Shown here piece by piece: positions 1 to 6,692 of a stretch of 10,303 nt of DNA. Numbering within the stretch: position 1 is the stretch's first letter; each line of letters starts with the position of its first letter. The translations under genes were made by a program, and so were the position numbers. The stretch is from Flavobacteriia bacterium (lineage in GTDB: Bacteria; Bacteroidota; Bacteroidia; Flavobacteriales; Flavobacteriaceae), in NCBI GenBank assembly GCA_003973375.1, contig QNYL01000116.1, positions 1 through 10,303 of the forward strand, given 5' to 3'. The notes under the pieces were generated by a model. That model saw nothing but the letters and a program-made list of their open reading frames with translations, did not search any database and was not told the origin of the DNA.

Positions 1-73
1 TTTCTATATCATTACCGGCATTAATCGCTTCAATAATAGCCCGTAATCCAAAAATTTTAGTTTCTTTTTCCAT
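1..73 (-). CDS. rlmB: Probable 23S rRNA (guanosine-2'-O)-methyltransferase, N-terminal fragment
   Basis: Only the first 24 codons lie in the window; the gene runs off the left edge. The peptide begins MEKETKIFGLRAIIEAINAG and continues NDIE. This fits the N-terminal substrate-binding segment of the SpoU/TrmH family (pattern FGxRAxxEA, followed by a small basic or polar loop), which in RlmB precedes the knotted SAM-binding methyltransferase domain. RlmB methylates the 2'-oxygen of G2251 in the 23S rRNA peptidyl-transferase loop. The start is the ATG at 73, directly downstream of a good promoter -7 box (78-85), so the message may be leaderless. The family call rests on a short peptide: another SpoU-type rRNA or tRNA methyltransferase is possible. 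The catalytic part is not visible. Confidence 0.7.
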   Translation of the reverse strand, partial: MEKETKIFGLRAIIEAINAGNDIE

Positions 74-77
74 TTTG

Positions 78-104
78 CAAAGATAGGTTTAAAAATGAAT
101 TCAA
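78..104 (-). promoter_or_regulatory. Candidate promoter of the rlmB-like gene
   Basis: Read on the minus strand, TATCTTTG (78-85) matches the Bacteroidota -7 consensus TAnnTTTG exactly. A TTG (102-104) lies 16 nt upstream, slightly shorter than the usual 17-23 nt spacing. The -7 box ends only 4 nt before the ATG at 73, so the expected transcription start falls at or within a few bases of the start codon. Confidence 0.55.
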
Positions 105-163
105 TAATAAAAAGTAAGCTTAACTTGATCAAGATATTTATTAATGTCAATCCGTGAAGTCAC

Positions 164-180
164 ATACTTAAGCTAAGTAT
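164..180. repeat. Inverted repeat overlapping the MATE stop codon
   Basis: ATACTTA (164-170) and TAAGTAT (174-180) are perfectly complementary around a 3-nt loop. The repeat touches the last base of the MATE stop codon. It could form a hairpin at the 3' end of the nhaC-MATE transcript, but no U-tract follows on the minus strand, so I do not call it an intrinsic terminator. Confidence 0.35.
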
Positions 181-1613
181 TAATTATTCATTCCTTCCTC
201 AATTATAGTCTCCTTGGTGGTCTCTCCGGTCAGATTTACTTCTTTTGTAAGTTTTTTCTGTTTCCATGTTCCCCTTGCAAACCAGATCATCGTGATCACT
301 GCTGCAATGATATTTGCAGCCGGAAAGGAAATATAAACACCAACAGCTTGAAGATCAGCATATATGGAGAGAAAAAAGGCAATAGGGAATCTCAATACCC
401 ATAAAGAAACTATAGACAGGATCATCGATATCATGGTATTTCCGGAGCCTCTGAAGGCTCCATTAATAGCCATCTGAATTCCTATAAATCCATAAGTAAG
501 TGCCATGATCTTTATAAAAACAGCACTCTCATTGATTGTTTCCGTTTCCCCGGGAATAAAGATCCTCGAAATTGACTCTGCAAAATAAAAAGTAATCACT
601 CCCACAATACTCAGTACAATAAAACCTATCCGTGAACTTAGTTTCGTTATCTCTTCTGCCCTGGATACTTTTCCTGCTCCGATATTTTGCCCTACCAAAG
701 TTGAAGTAGCCATTGACAGACCCAATGCCGGAATAATAATAAAACTGAGGATCCTCACTCCTATTCCATACGCTGCAAGCGACATAGTTCCAAAAGCAGC
801 CACTAAAAATGTCATGGCAGTCATACCCAAAGCCCGTACAGATTGTTCGATCGAAGCAGGTAAACCGATCTTAAACATTTTTTTTATCAGAGATACATCC
901 GGTTTCAGATCGTCCAGATGGAGTTGTATGGCACGTTTTCCCTTTAACAGAATAAAGATTCCGATCAAAGCGGCAAGCCCCTGGGTGGCAATTGTAGCCA
1001 CTGCTGCACCCGAAACCCCAAAGGCTGGTATAAATCCGTAACCAAAAATAAATAACGGATCGAGGACCAAATTGAGAAGCACCGTACCCATTACAATATA
1101 CATAGGGGTTTTTACATCTCCCACACCCCGCATCAACGACTGGAAGACCATGTATATAAAGACAAAAACCATTCCTATAAATGAGATCTTCAGATAACTG
1201 ACAGCTCCGTCATAAACCTCTTTTTCGGCATGCATCATTGCAACAATATGGGGTGAAAGAAAATAACCGATGATGGCCAGAACAATGGAAATATTAAGAA
1301 CGAGGATGAGCGTTTGAGAGGTAATATGATCTACAGCCTTTTTATTTTCCTCTCCTTTAAACTGAGATACCAGAATAGTTCCTGCCATAGCCAGTCCACT
1401 CCCCAAGGAAATAATCAGGAAAATGATGGGAAAACTAATGGAAACAGCTGCCACGGCATCGGATCCGAGGCGACCTACCCAAAAAGTATCTGTTAACTGA
1501 TAAGCTGTTTGTAAGATATTTGCAAAAATAATGGGGATAGAAAGTGTCAGGATTGATCTTATGATCGAACCTTCTGTTAAAGAATTTCCTTTCTTTATCT
1601 TTTTATTCCCCAT
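180..1613 (-). CDS. MATE family multidrug efflux transporter
   Basis: This 477-residue inner-membrane protein is of normal length for MATE exporters, which expel cationic drugs and metabolites using a Na+ or H+ gradient. The sequence shows about twelve hydrophobic segments between residues 15 and 447. The two halves are pseudo-symmetric: the N-half carries QSLMRGVGDVKTPM (158-171) and the C-half the matching NGAFRGSGNT (384-393), a hallmark of the fold. The N-terminal FWVGRLGSDAVAAVS (44-58) is also typical. A charged cytoplasmic tail of about 30 residues follows the last helix. Start ATG at 1613. The gene lies 9 nt downstream of the nhaC stop and is very likely co-transcribed with it. Substrate and coupling ion cannot be read from the sequence. 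Confidence 0.93.
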   Translation of the reverse strand: MGNKKIKKGNSLTEGSIIRSILTLSIPIIFANILQTAYQLTDTFWVGRLGSDAVAAVSISFPIIFLIISLGSGLAMAGTILVSQFKGEENKKAVDHITSQTLILVLNISIVLAIIGYFLSPHIVAMMHAEKEVYDGAVSYLKISFIGMVFVFIYMVFQSLMRGVGDVKTPMYIVMGTVLLNLVLDPLFIFGYGFIPAFGVSGAAVATIATQGLAALIGIFILLKGKRAIQLHLDDLKPDVSLIKKMFKIGLPASIEQSVRALGMTAMTFLVAAFGTMSLAAYGIGVRILSFIIIPALGLSMATSTLVGQNIGAGKVSRAEEITKLSSRIGFIVLSIVGVITFYFAESISRIFIPGETETINESAVFIKIMALTYGFIGIQMAINGAFRGSGNTMISMILSIVSLWVLRFPIAFFLSIYADLQAVGVYISFPAANIIAAVITMIWFARGTWKQKKLTKEVNLTGETTKETIIEEGMNN

Positions 1614-1622
1614 TAAAAAAGT

Positions 1623-3068
1623 CTATTTTTTTATAAGCTTTCTGATCTTGATATTAAATGCAGCAAAGATCAGGGTCATCACCGGACTTAGCAGATTAAA
1701 AAAGGCATACCATACGTATTCCATAGTACCTACACCCAGTGTTTTAGACTGATAGGCACCACCTGTATTCCATGGGAAAAGGATAGAGGTTACCGTACCG
1801 GCATCTTCAAGGGTCCGGCTCAGATTTTCAGGAGCAAGTCCTTTATCATTAAAAGCTTTCTGGTACATTTTACCCGGCACAACGATGGCCAGATACTGAT
1901 CGGAAGCTGTACCGTTAAAAAAGATACAGGTAGCTGTAGTACTTGCAAACAATCCGAAAGTACTTTTGGCCACACTCAGCAATGAATCACTGATCTTTTG
2001 CAGGGCACCTATTGCCTGCATCACACCGCCAAAGAACATCGCACAAAGGATCAGCCAGATGGTGGATAGCATACCCGACATTCCCCCGGCAGAGAAGAGC
2101 TGATTTTCATCGAGGATTTCATTCCCGGAAGGAATATAAACATCAGTAATAACCGCTTTCAGAACTCCTTTATAAGCTGAGTCAAAGTTTAAAACTTTAG
2201 ATTCGGCAAGGTTCATTACAATATGAGGCTGATAGATCACTGCAAAGATTCCGGCTACAACCGTTCCTATAAATAATGCTGTTAAGGGTTTTGCTTTTTT
2301 AAGGATAAGAAAAATAACCAGTGCAGGAACCACAAATAAGACAGGAGTGATCTTAAAAGTACCACTGATGCTGTTAAGCAATCCTGAATTATCCTGCAGT
2401 TCGGTAGCTTCGTGATTAAGACCCAAAATGATAAAAATAATCAACGTAATGATCATGGTGGGAAAAGTAGTGTACATCATATATTTAACATGAGTAAAAA
2501 CATCTGTTCCGGCCATGGCCGGCGCGAGATTTGTCGTATCGGACAATGGCGACATCTTATCGCCAAAATAGGCTCCTGATAAAACCGCTCCGGCAATCAT
2601 CCCCATAGGTAAACCTAATGCCTTACCTATTCCCATTAAAGCAATCCCAATGGTTGCTGTGGTAGTCCACGAACTCCCCGTAGCAAGAGAGATGATTGAA
2701 GAAATAATGACTGCAGAAAAAAGGAAAAAAGTTGGATTCAGGATCTGGAGTCCGTAATAGATCATTGTAGGAATAATACCACTGATCAGCCAGGTGCCGG
2801 CCAGCGCCCCCACCATCAGTAAGATAAAAATGGCAGAAGTAGTGGATTTAATATTCTCCGAAACTGCAAGCATCATCTTATCGTAGGATACATTCAGCCT
2901 GAACCCGATTAAAGCTGCAATAACTCCCCCTAAGATCAAGGCAAACTGATTGGGGCCTGAAGTGGCTTCATCAGAATAGATCTTTACATTGTAGGCCAGT
3001 ATAACAACAAGAATAATAATAGGAATTAATGATTGTAGAAGTGATATTTTTTTGATTTGCTTACTCAT
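1623..3068 (-). CDS. nhaC: Na+/H+ antiporter NhaC family
   Basis: This 481-residue inner-membrane protein exchanges cytoplasmic Na+ for external H+ and contributes to pH and sodium tolerance. Family signatures visible are GSSWTTTATIGIALMGIG (131-148), the ion-path segment GDKMSPLSDTTNLAPA (169-184), NGTASDQYLAIVVPGKMY (385-402) and EDAGTVTSILFPWNTGGAY (421-439). About eleven to twelve hydrophobic segments are present, and the length is usual for the family. Start ATG at 3068; no clear Shine-Dalgarno motif. It is the first gene of a two-gene unit with the MATE pump and is preceded by 370 nt without a gene. A few NhaC relatives carry other substrates (for example malate-Na+/lactate exchange in MleN), so the exact exchange is inferred from family. 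Confidence 0.9.
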   Translation of the reverse strand: MSKQIKKISLLQSLIPIIILVVILAYNVKIYSDEATSGPNQFALILGGVIAALIGFRLNVSYDKMMLAVSENIKSTTSAIFILLMVGALAGTWLISGIIPTMIYYGLQILNPTFFLFSAVIISSIISLATGSSWTTTATIGIALMGIGKALGLPMGMIAGAVLSGAYFGDKMSPLSDTTNLAPAMAGTDVFTHVKYMMYTTFPTMIITLIIFIILGLNHEATELQDNSGLLNSISGTFKITPVLFVVPALVIFLILKKAKPLTALFIGTVVAGIFAVIYQPHIVMNLAESKVLNFDSAYKGVLKAVITDVYIPSGNEILDENQLFSAGGMSGMLSTIWLILCAMFFGGVMQAIGALQKISDSLLSVAKSTFGLFASTTATCIFFNGTASDQYLAIVVPGKMYQKAFNDKGLAPENLSRTLEDAGTVTSILFPWNTGGAYQSKTLGVGTMEYVWYAFFNLLSPVMTLIFAAFNIKIRKLIKK

Positions 3069-3438
3069 TTTAAATATTTAATAACAATAATACTAAATCA
3101 TCTGCTGAATTCGGTTGAATTTTAAAAGGAATTTTATCAGGACAATAATTTTTTATCCGGAATTATCTGTTCAGAACAAAACACATCTCAAATTATAAGT
3201 GTACTTTCAAGTAAATAAAAGACAAATAAATCTTTTTACTGAATATATACAAATATCATAGACTTTTGGTTAACATTCTATTACTAAAACAATTGCTTTA
3301 AAAAAAGTGTCTGTCTTACACAATTAAACTATATCTTCTTTCGTTAAAAGACATGAAAGATTTTTTAATTTTTTTACGCAACCAAATTTAATTTATATCA
3401 TCTTAAAATAAACAATAAACTCAAATACCCCCTTTGCT
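3069..3438. other. AT-rich gene-free region between divergent nhaC and small orphan gene
   Basis: These 370 nt contain no ORF of convincing length. The region is dominated by A/T runs. I see one plausible minus-strand promoter near its right edge (3383-3415) and no recognisable riboswitch, tRNA or repeat array. It must hold the promoters of both divergent neighbours. I found no good TAnnTTTG box for the plus-strand gene. Confidence 0.6.
3383..3415 (-). promoter_or_regulatory. Candidate minus-strand promoter upstream of nhaC
   Basis: On the minus strand TAAATTTG (3383-3390) matches TAnnTTTG exactly, and TTG (3413-3415) lies 22 nt upstream, within the accepted spacing. If used for nhaC it would give a 5' leader of roughly 300 nt, which is unusually long. 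It may therefore be a chance match in AT-rich DNA or the start of a non-coding transcript. Confidence 0.3.
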
Positions 3439-3762
3439 ATGAAATTAGAACAAAAGATCTTAGAGTATCTGAAAGATCACGATGACGGTAGATTTATGGA
3501 TGTATCGTTAATTGACAATAATTACGAATTGGTAAAAGAAGCAGTATCAATTCTAAAAGGGAAGAATTTAATTGTAGTGGAGAATACAAAACCACGCAAT
3601 CTTGAATTCTTTGGAATACCCAATAACCGGATCAGCAGGATCAAGGTTAAGATCAATTCAAACGGAAAAGCTTTTCTTTTTGGATTGAGAAATAAGAAGA
3701 ACGGTGTTAATATGGAACAAAACAAAAAAAGTTTCTGGAAAATGGCATATTTTTTCGGATAA
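3439..3762 (+). CDS. Small hypothetical protein, winged-helix-like
   Basis: I do not recognise a named family for this 107-residue protein. Residues 1-15 and 28-44 look like amphipathic helices. They are followed by LIVVEN and, after a polar loop, RIKVKINSNGKAFLFGL (66-82). The last pattern (strand, turn with Gly-Lys, hydrophobic strand) resembles the wing of small winged-helix DNA-binding proteins, which often end in T/S-x-x-G-K-x-F/Y-L. The tail (about 84-107) is basic and aromatic (WKMAYFFG). There is no signal peptide or membrane helix, so it is probably cytoplasmic. No Shine-Dalgarno motif precedes the ATG at 3439. It is a single-gene unit, divergent from nhaC and closed by terminators at 3788-3879. 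A DNA-binding regulator is an inference from fold-like patterns only. Confidence 0.7.
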   Translation: MKLEQKILEYLKDHDDGRFMDVSLIDNNYELVKEAVSILKGKNLIVVENTKPRNLEFFGIPNNRISRIKVKINSNGKAFLFGLRNKKNGVNMEQNKKSFWKMAYFFG

Positions 3763-3787
3763 AAATATAACTCAAATTTAATTCAAG

Positions 3788-3823
3788 AAAAGGCTGTCAA
3801 AAAATATATGGCGGCTTTTTTTT
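3788..3823 (+). terminator. Intrinsic terminator of the small orphan gene
   Basis: AAAAGGCTGTC (3788-3798) pairs with GGCGGCTTTT (3810-3819), with one bulged G and two G:U pairs, around an 11-nt A/T loop. An 8-T tract (3816-3823) follows the stem core. It starts 25 nt after the stop codon at 3762. The imperfect stem makes it a moderate terminator, backed up by the perfect hairpin just downstream. Confidence 0.6.
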
Positions 3824-3839
3824 ATTCAAATCATACGCA

Positions 3840-3879
3840 AAAAAAGATCCGTTTGAATAATTTCAAACGGATCTTTTTT
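3840..3879. terminator. Bidirectional intrinsic terminator between convergent genes
   Basis: A perfect 18-bp stem (3840-3857 with 3862-3879) encloses a 4-nt TAAT loop. The core is GATCCGTTTGAA, flanked by an A-run on the left and a T-run on the right, so both strands give a hairpin followed by a U-tract. It sits 19 nt beyond the stop of the minus-strand HhH gene and 77 nt beyond the stop of the plus-strand orphan, so it can serve both. Confidence 0.9.
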
Positions 3880-3898
3880 AGGACAGGATAATGGGTTT

Positions 3899-4327
3899 TT
3901 ACAAACCTCCTTTTAAATGATCCTGCCAGATCTTCAGTTCTTCCCAATTTTCTTCATCCGCAAGTTTGGCCTGGGCTGCCCAAGTTCTCGGATTATGAAC
4001 AGTATAGGCCGGTCCTGCATCATCAAGAATCTTTTGTAATCTTGCAGTTGATGCCAGTGAAAGCTGCTTAAAACTCCATATACCATCATTATTTAATAAT
4101 CCTTTAATCTTAGGACCTATTCCTTCTACTTTTGTCAGATCATCTTTTACTTCGTCTATTGCTGCTGCAACCGGAACCACTTTATCATCATTTCCACATC
4201 CAAAGAGTTGCTTAAGAAGCCATCCTAACAGGAGACCTAAAAGAAAGGCTCCCAATAACCACAAAAGCCAAGGGAAAAAAACATCTGATCCGTCACATGC
4301 TGTTGTATTAACTGCTAATTTTAACAT
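3899..4327 (-). CDS. Membrane-anchored helix-hairpin-helix domain protein
   Basis: This 142-residue protein has a polar N-terminus, one strong membrane helix (about 18-43), a short Ala/Asp-rich linker, and a C-terminal domain starting DDLTKVEGIGPKIKGLLNN (62-80). VEGIGPKI is a classic helix-hairpin-helix motif. The rest (SFKQLSLASTARLQKILDDAG, then NPRTWAAQAKLA and WEELKIWQDHLKGG) matches the domain annotated in COG3743 as a predicted flap-endonuclease-1-like HhH. That domain is found alone, membrane-tethered, or fused to ribosomal proteins; no catalytic residues are recognisable. Acidic residues before the helix and Lys39 after it suggest N-out, C-in, which would place the HhH domain in the cytoplasm. 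It follows the OmpA gene by 27 nt and is probably co-transcribed. Nuclease activity should not be assumed. Confidence 0.85.
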   Translation of the reverse strand: MLKLAVNTTACDGSDVFFPWLLWLLGAFLLGLLLGWLLKQLFGCGNDDKVVPVAAAIDEVKDDLTKVEGIGPKIKGLLNNDGIWSFKQLSLASTARLQKILDDAGPAYTVHNPRTWAAQAKLADEENWEELKIWQDHLKGGL

Positions 4328-4354
4328 AATATATAAATTTTATTTGATTAGTTT

Positions 4355-5122
4355 TTATTTTACTTGAATTTCTACTCTACGGTTTTTCTGTTTACCTTCC
4401 GGAGTACCGTTGGTATCTAAAGGTTCTGTTTTTCCTTTGGATTTAACCGTAATCTTTTCTTCAGGTACACCGTGTTTTACCAAATATTTCTTAACTCGTT
4501 TGGCTCTATCCATACCCAGTTTATAATTGTACTCTACTGTTCCGTCAGCATCAGTATGTCCGGTTAAGGTAACCGTTTGATCTGAACCTTTAAGTTGTTC
4601 GATTAGGGCATTGAGATATTTTACCACATATTCTGAATCTATTTCTTTTGTAGAATTGTATTTAAAATAGATATAAGCCTTATCTTGATATTCAACCACG
4701 TTTTCATTTCTCACTACCCAGTTAAAGAGTGTCTTGTCATAGATATCCTTTAATCCTTCTTTACAGTCGCCTGCAGGTCTGGAATCTAAAACAATATCAT
4801 CACTACTTAATTTATCAAGAAAGAGCTTTTTAACATTTTCAGCTCTTTTCAATCCCATTGCCTGATCCTCTCCGTCAAAATAAGGAGCTACGATCAGCAA
4901 TTTTTTACCTTCAGGCTTTGCAGCCAGTATTTCTTCTTTTTTAGAGGTCCAGCCATCTGTTGTCTTTGGTAACTCAGAGTTACAGTCATAATACAACACT
5001 CCTGTTGTTTCTTTTACAACAGGCTCATCACAACAAACTACGGTATCACGATACCAGTTCCAGCTGAGCCATATTAATAAAAGAAATAAAAGGAATGTTA
5101 AAAATGCTAATAATTTTTTCAT
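4355..5122 (-). CDS. OmpA-family protein with N-terminal membrane anchor
   Basis: This 255-residue envelope protein has a hydrophobic N-terminal segment (4-22) without a clear signal-peptidase or lipobox site, so it is probably anchored in the inner membrane with a periplasmic body. Residues about 150-255 form an OmpA C-terminal (MotB-like) peptidoglycan-binding domain: TGHTD (187-191), MDRAKRVKKYL (204-214) and NRRVEIQV (247-254). Asp191 and Arg206 are 15 apart, the spacing of the two diaminopimelate-binding residues of E. coli OmpA (Asp271 and Arg286). Residues 45-117 contain a weaker similar pattern (LIVAPYFDGEDQAMGLKRAENVKKLF), suggesting a degenerate second copy. Four Cys (30, 31, 47, 120) could form periplasmic disulfides. 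It is the first gene of a unit with the HhH protein. I found no exact promoter consensus upstream. Confidence 0.9.
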   Translation of the reverse strand: MKKLLAFLTFLLFLLLIWLSWNWYRDTVVCCDEPVVKETTGVLYYDCNSELPKTTDGWTSKKEEILAAKPEGKKLLIVAPYFDGEDQAMGLKRAENVKKLFLDKLSSDDIVLDSRPAGDCKEGLKDIYDKTLFNWVVRNENVVEYQDKAYIYFKYNSTKEIDSEYVVKYLNALIEQLKGSDQTVTLTGHTDADGTVEYNYKLGMDRAKRVKKYLVKHGVPEEKITVKSKGKTEPLDTNGTPEGKQKNRRVEIQVK

Positions 5123-5203
5123 GTAAATTAGATTTTTGGTTAGATTTCCTGTTAATTATTGTATAAAAATAAGAAAAAAATAAGTATTTATGTATATATA
5201 ACT

Positions 5204-5233
5204 AAAAAAGCTTCTGTTGCAGAAGCTTTTTTT
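5204..5233. terminator. Strong terminator after the FadL-type gene
   Basis: A perfect 13-bp stem (5204-5216 with 5220-5232) has a 3-nt loop and the core GCTTCTG/CAGAAGC. It is flanked by an A-run and a T-run, so it can act on both strands. Its natural role is to end the minus-strand transcript that stops at 5254 and to insulate the downstream OmpA gene. Confidence 0.9.
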
Positions 5234-5253
5234 AAGATATTTGTTTGTTTTAA

Positions 5254-6612
5254 TTAAAAGGTAAATACAAGTGTTGAGGTTATTCTGTAATTGTTTTCAA
5301 GGATGTTGGCCGGAACAACCTCATCAATATTTAAAAAACTGTATTTATAATTATAACTGTAATTGTCATATGCAATATCAAATTTAAACATTCTGTTAAA
5401 CCTGATTCCCAGACCTAAAGAATAACCGGTAAGGTCATTGGAACTTTCAGCATATCTGTAAGGCGATTGTTCAAAACGATACCCTCCTCTTAAACTGAAG
5501 ATCCCCATTCTCCATTCTGTACCTAATCTGAATGAGGAAGTTCCCTGAAGATAAGTTGACATTTCCTGATTTTCATCGATAAATTCACCGCTTGGTTTTA
5601 ACGATATATTTTGATAATCCTTATAAACATAATCAAAACTAAAAAGTCCCTTTTTTCCAAAAACATAGGCAAAACTTCCGGTAAACTGACTTGGTGAAGA
5701 AAGACTGTAATCAAAATAATTAGGATCATTATTCTCTGTGTATAATTGTGAACTATTACTTACAGTAATTTCAATATCTTCATTAAAATTTTCAGAAAGA
5801 TCATACCAGGTAGGCGATTGATAAGTAGCCCCAAACCTCAGTTCATGTGTGGGCTTAAAGATAGCTCCAATTGTAAAGTTTACACCCGCACCGTAATCCC
5901 CCAGATAATGAGAAACTGAGGCATCTATAGTATTGTCATTGCCATCATTGTTGTTTTCATCATAAATTGCCCTTTGGGAGAAACCAATATGATGTGTGTT
6001 GATCGCGGCACCGAGATAAAGATAATCTTTGTACTGTGTTGCAAAACTAAATGAAAATCTTTCGTGGGTACCCGCCATATAGTTAGTAAATCGTTGATTA
6101 TCAACATTGTTGTAATATACATTATTAGAAGGATCATCATCATAATTCAGATAGGGATCATCAACAAAGTCGGGATAGCCACTATTTCCACGTACAAAGA
6201 AAGCATTGTCAAAATCTTTTACCAGACTATAATTAAAACCTATTGAAAATCTTCTGAAATCGCTACTGCCGTAAGTTGAAAAAGGAAGCACCCCACCAAC
6301 CTGTGAGAAACGAAAGAAATCATCCTGATTTCCGGTTCCGGTGTTGTAAAAATTTGAATATGAATCTGTATTTCTATAACTCATGGTAAAGCCAAAATCG
6401 GTTGTTGTAAAAACTGCTAGTCCGGCCGGATTGATGTCAACAGCCGACATATCAGCTCCCAAAGCACCAAAGGCTCCTCCCATCCCTACATAACGCGCGG
6501 TTCCATATTGATCCTCCTGGGAAAATAAAACTGCTGCATCCGTATAGCTCAAAGACTGGGCTTTGATAATAAAAGGGAAAAGCAATAAACTTAAAAGTAA
6601 GGTTTTTTTCAT
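5254..6612 (-). CDS. Outer membrane transport protein, FadL/OMPP1-like
   Basis: This 452-residue predicted outer-membrane beta-barrel has a signal peptide at residues 1-18 (MKKTLLLSLLLFPFIIKA, likely cleaved before Gln19). The mature N-terminus contains ARYVGMGGAFGALGADMSAVDINPAGLA (39-66). The pattern MGGAFxAxGxDxSAxxxNPAGLA is the signature of the FadL/TodX family, whose members admit hydrophobic compounds. The rest alternates hydrophobic strands with Asn/Asp/Tyr-rich loops and ends in an aromatic-terminated strand (STLVFTF), as expected for BAM substrates. An acidic, Asn-rich loop lies at about 147-173. Flavobacterial homologues are sometimes labelled hemin receptor, which the sequence does not support. 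The gene follows the lipoprotein by 80 nt and precedes a strong terminator, so co-transcription is plausible. The ligand is unknown. Confidence 0.88.
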   Translation of the reverse strand: MKKTLLLSLLLFPFIIKAQSLSYTDAAVLFSQEDQYGTARYVGMGGAFGALGADMSAVDINPAGLAVFTTTDFGFTMSYRNTDSYSNFYNTGTGNQDDFFRFSQVGGVLPFSTYGSSDFRRFSIGFNYSLVKDFDNAFFVRGNSGYPDFVDDPYLNYDDDPSNNVYYNNVDNQRFTNYMAGTHERFSFSFATQYKDYLYLGAAINTHHIGFSQRAIYDENNNDGNDNTIDASVSHYLGDYGAGVNFTIGAIFKPTHELRFGATYQSPTWYDLSENFNEDIEITVSNSSQLYTENNDPNYFDYSLSSPSQFTGSFAYVFGKKGLFSFDYVYKDYQNISLKPSGEFIDENQEMSTYLQGTSSFRLGTEWRMGIFSLRGGYRFEQSPYRYAESSNDLTGYSLGLGIRFNRMFKFDIAYDNYSYNYKYSFLNIDEVVPANILENNYRITSTLVFTF

Positions 6613-6630
6613 GGTATTTTTGTTATTTTT

Positions 6631-6672
6631 GAGGCAATAAAATGCCCTCTAATTATAATTAAACTAGTTTAA
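6631..6672. repeat. Inverted repeats between lipoprotein and FadL-type genes
   Basis: TTAAACTAGTTTAA (6659-6672) is a perfect 14-bp palindrome. Nearby GAGGCA (6631-6636) and TGCCCTC (6643-6649) form a short stem with one bulged G. Neither is followed by a T-tract on the minus strand, so they are not obvious terminators. The palindrome could be an operator, and the stem lies in the leader of the FadL-type gene 18 nt before its ATG. Both are short enough to be chance in AT-rich DNA. Confidence 0.3.
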
Positions 6673-6692
6673 AATCTTAATAAAATATTTAA

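Noticed and set aside
814..1752. Plus-strand frames opposite the MATE and nhaC genes
   Set aside because: They lie antisense to well-supported membrane protein genes and give low-complexity translations without domain features.
3353..3391. A 12-codon frame (MKDFLIFLRNQI) resembling the start of YCII-related proteins
   Set aside because: It stops after 12 codons, with no continuation in other frames that I could see. The similarity is too short to call a gene remnant.
6631..6649. The GAGGCA/TGCCCTC stem as a terminator for the lipoprotein gene
   Set aside because: No T-tract follows on the minus strand, and the stem is short with a bulge.
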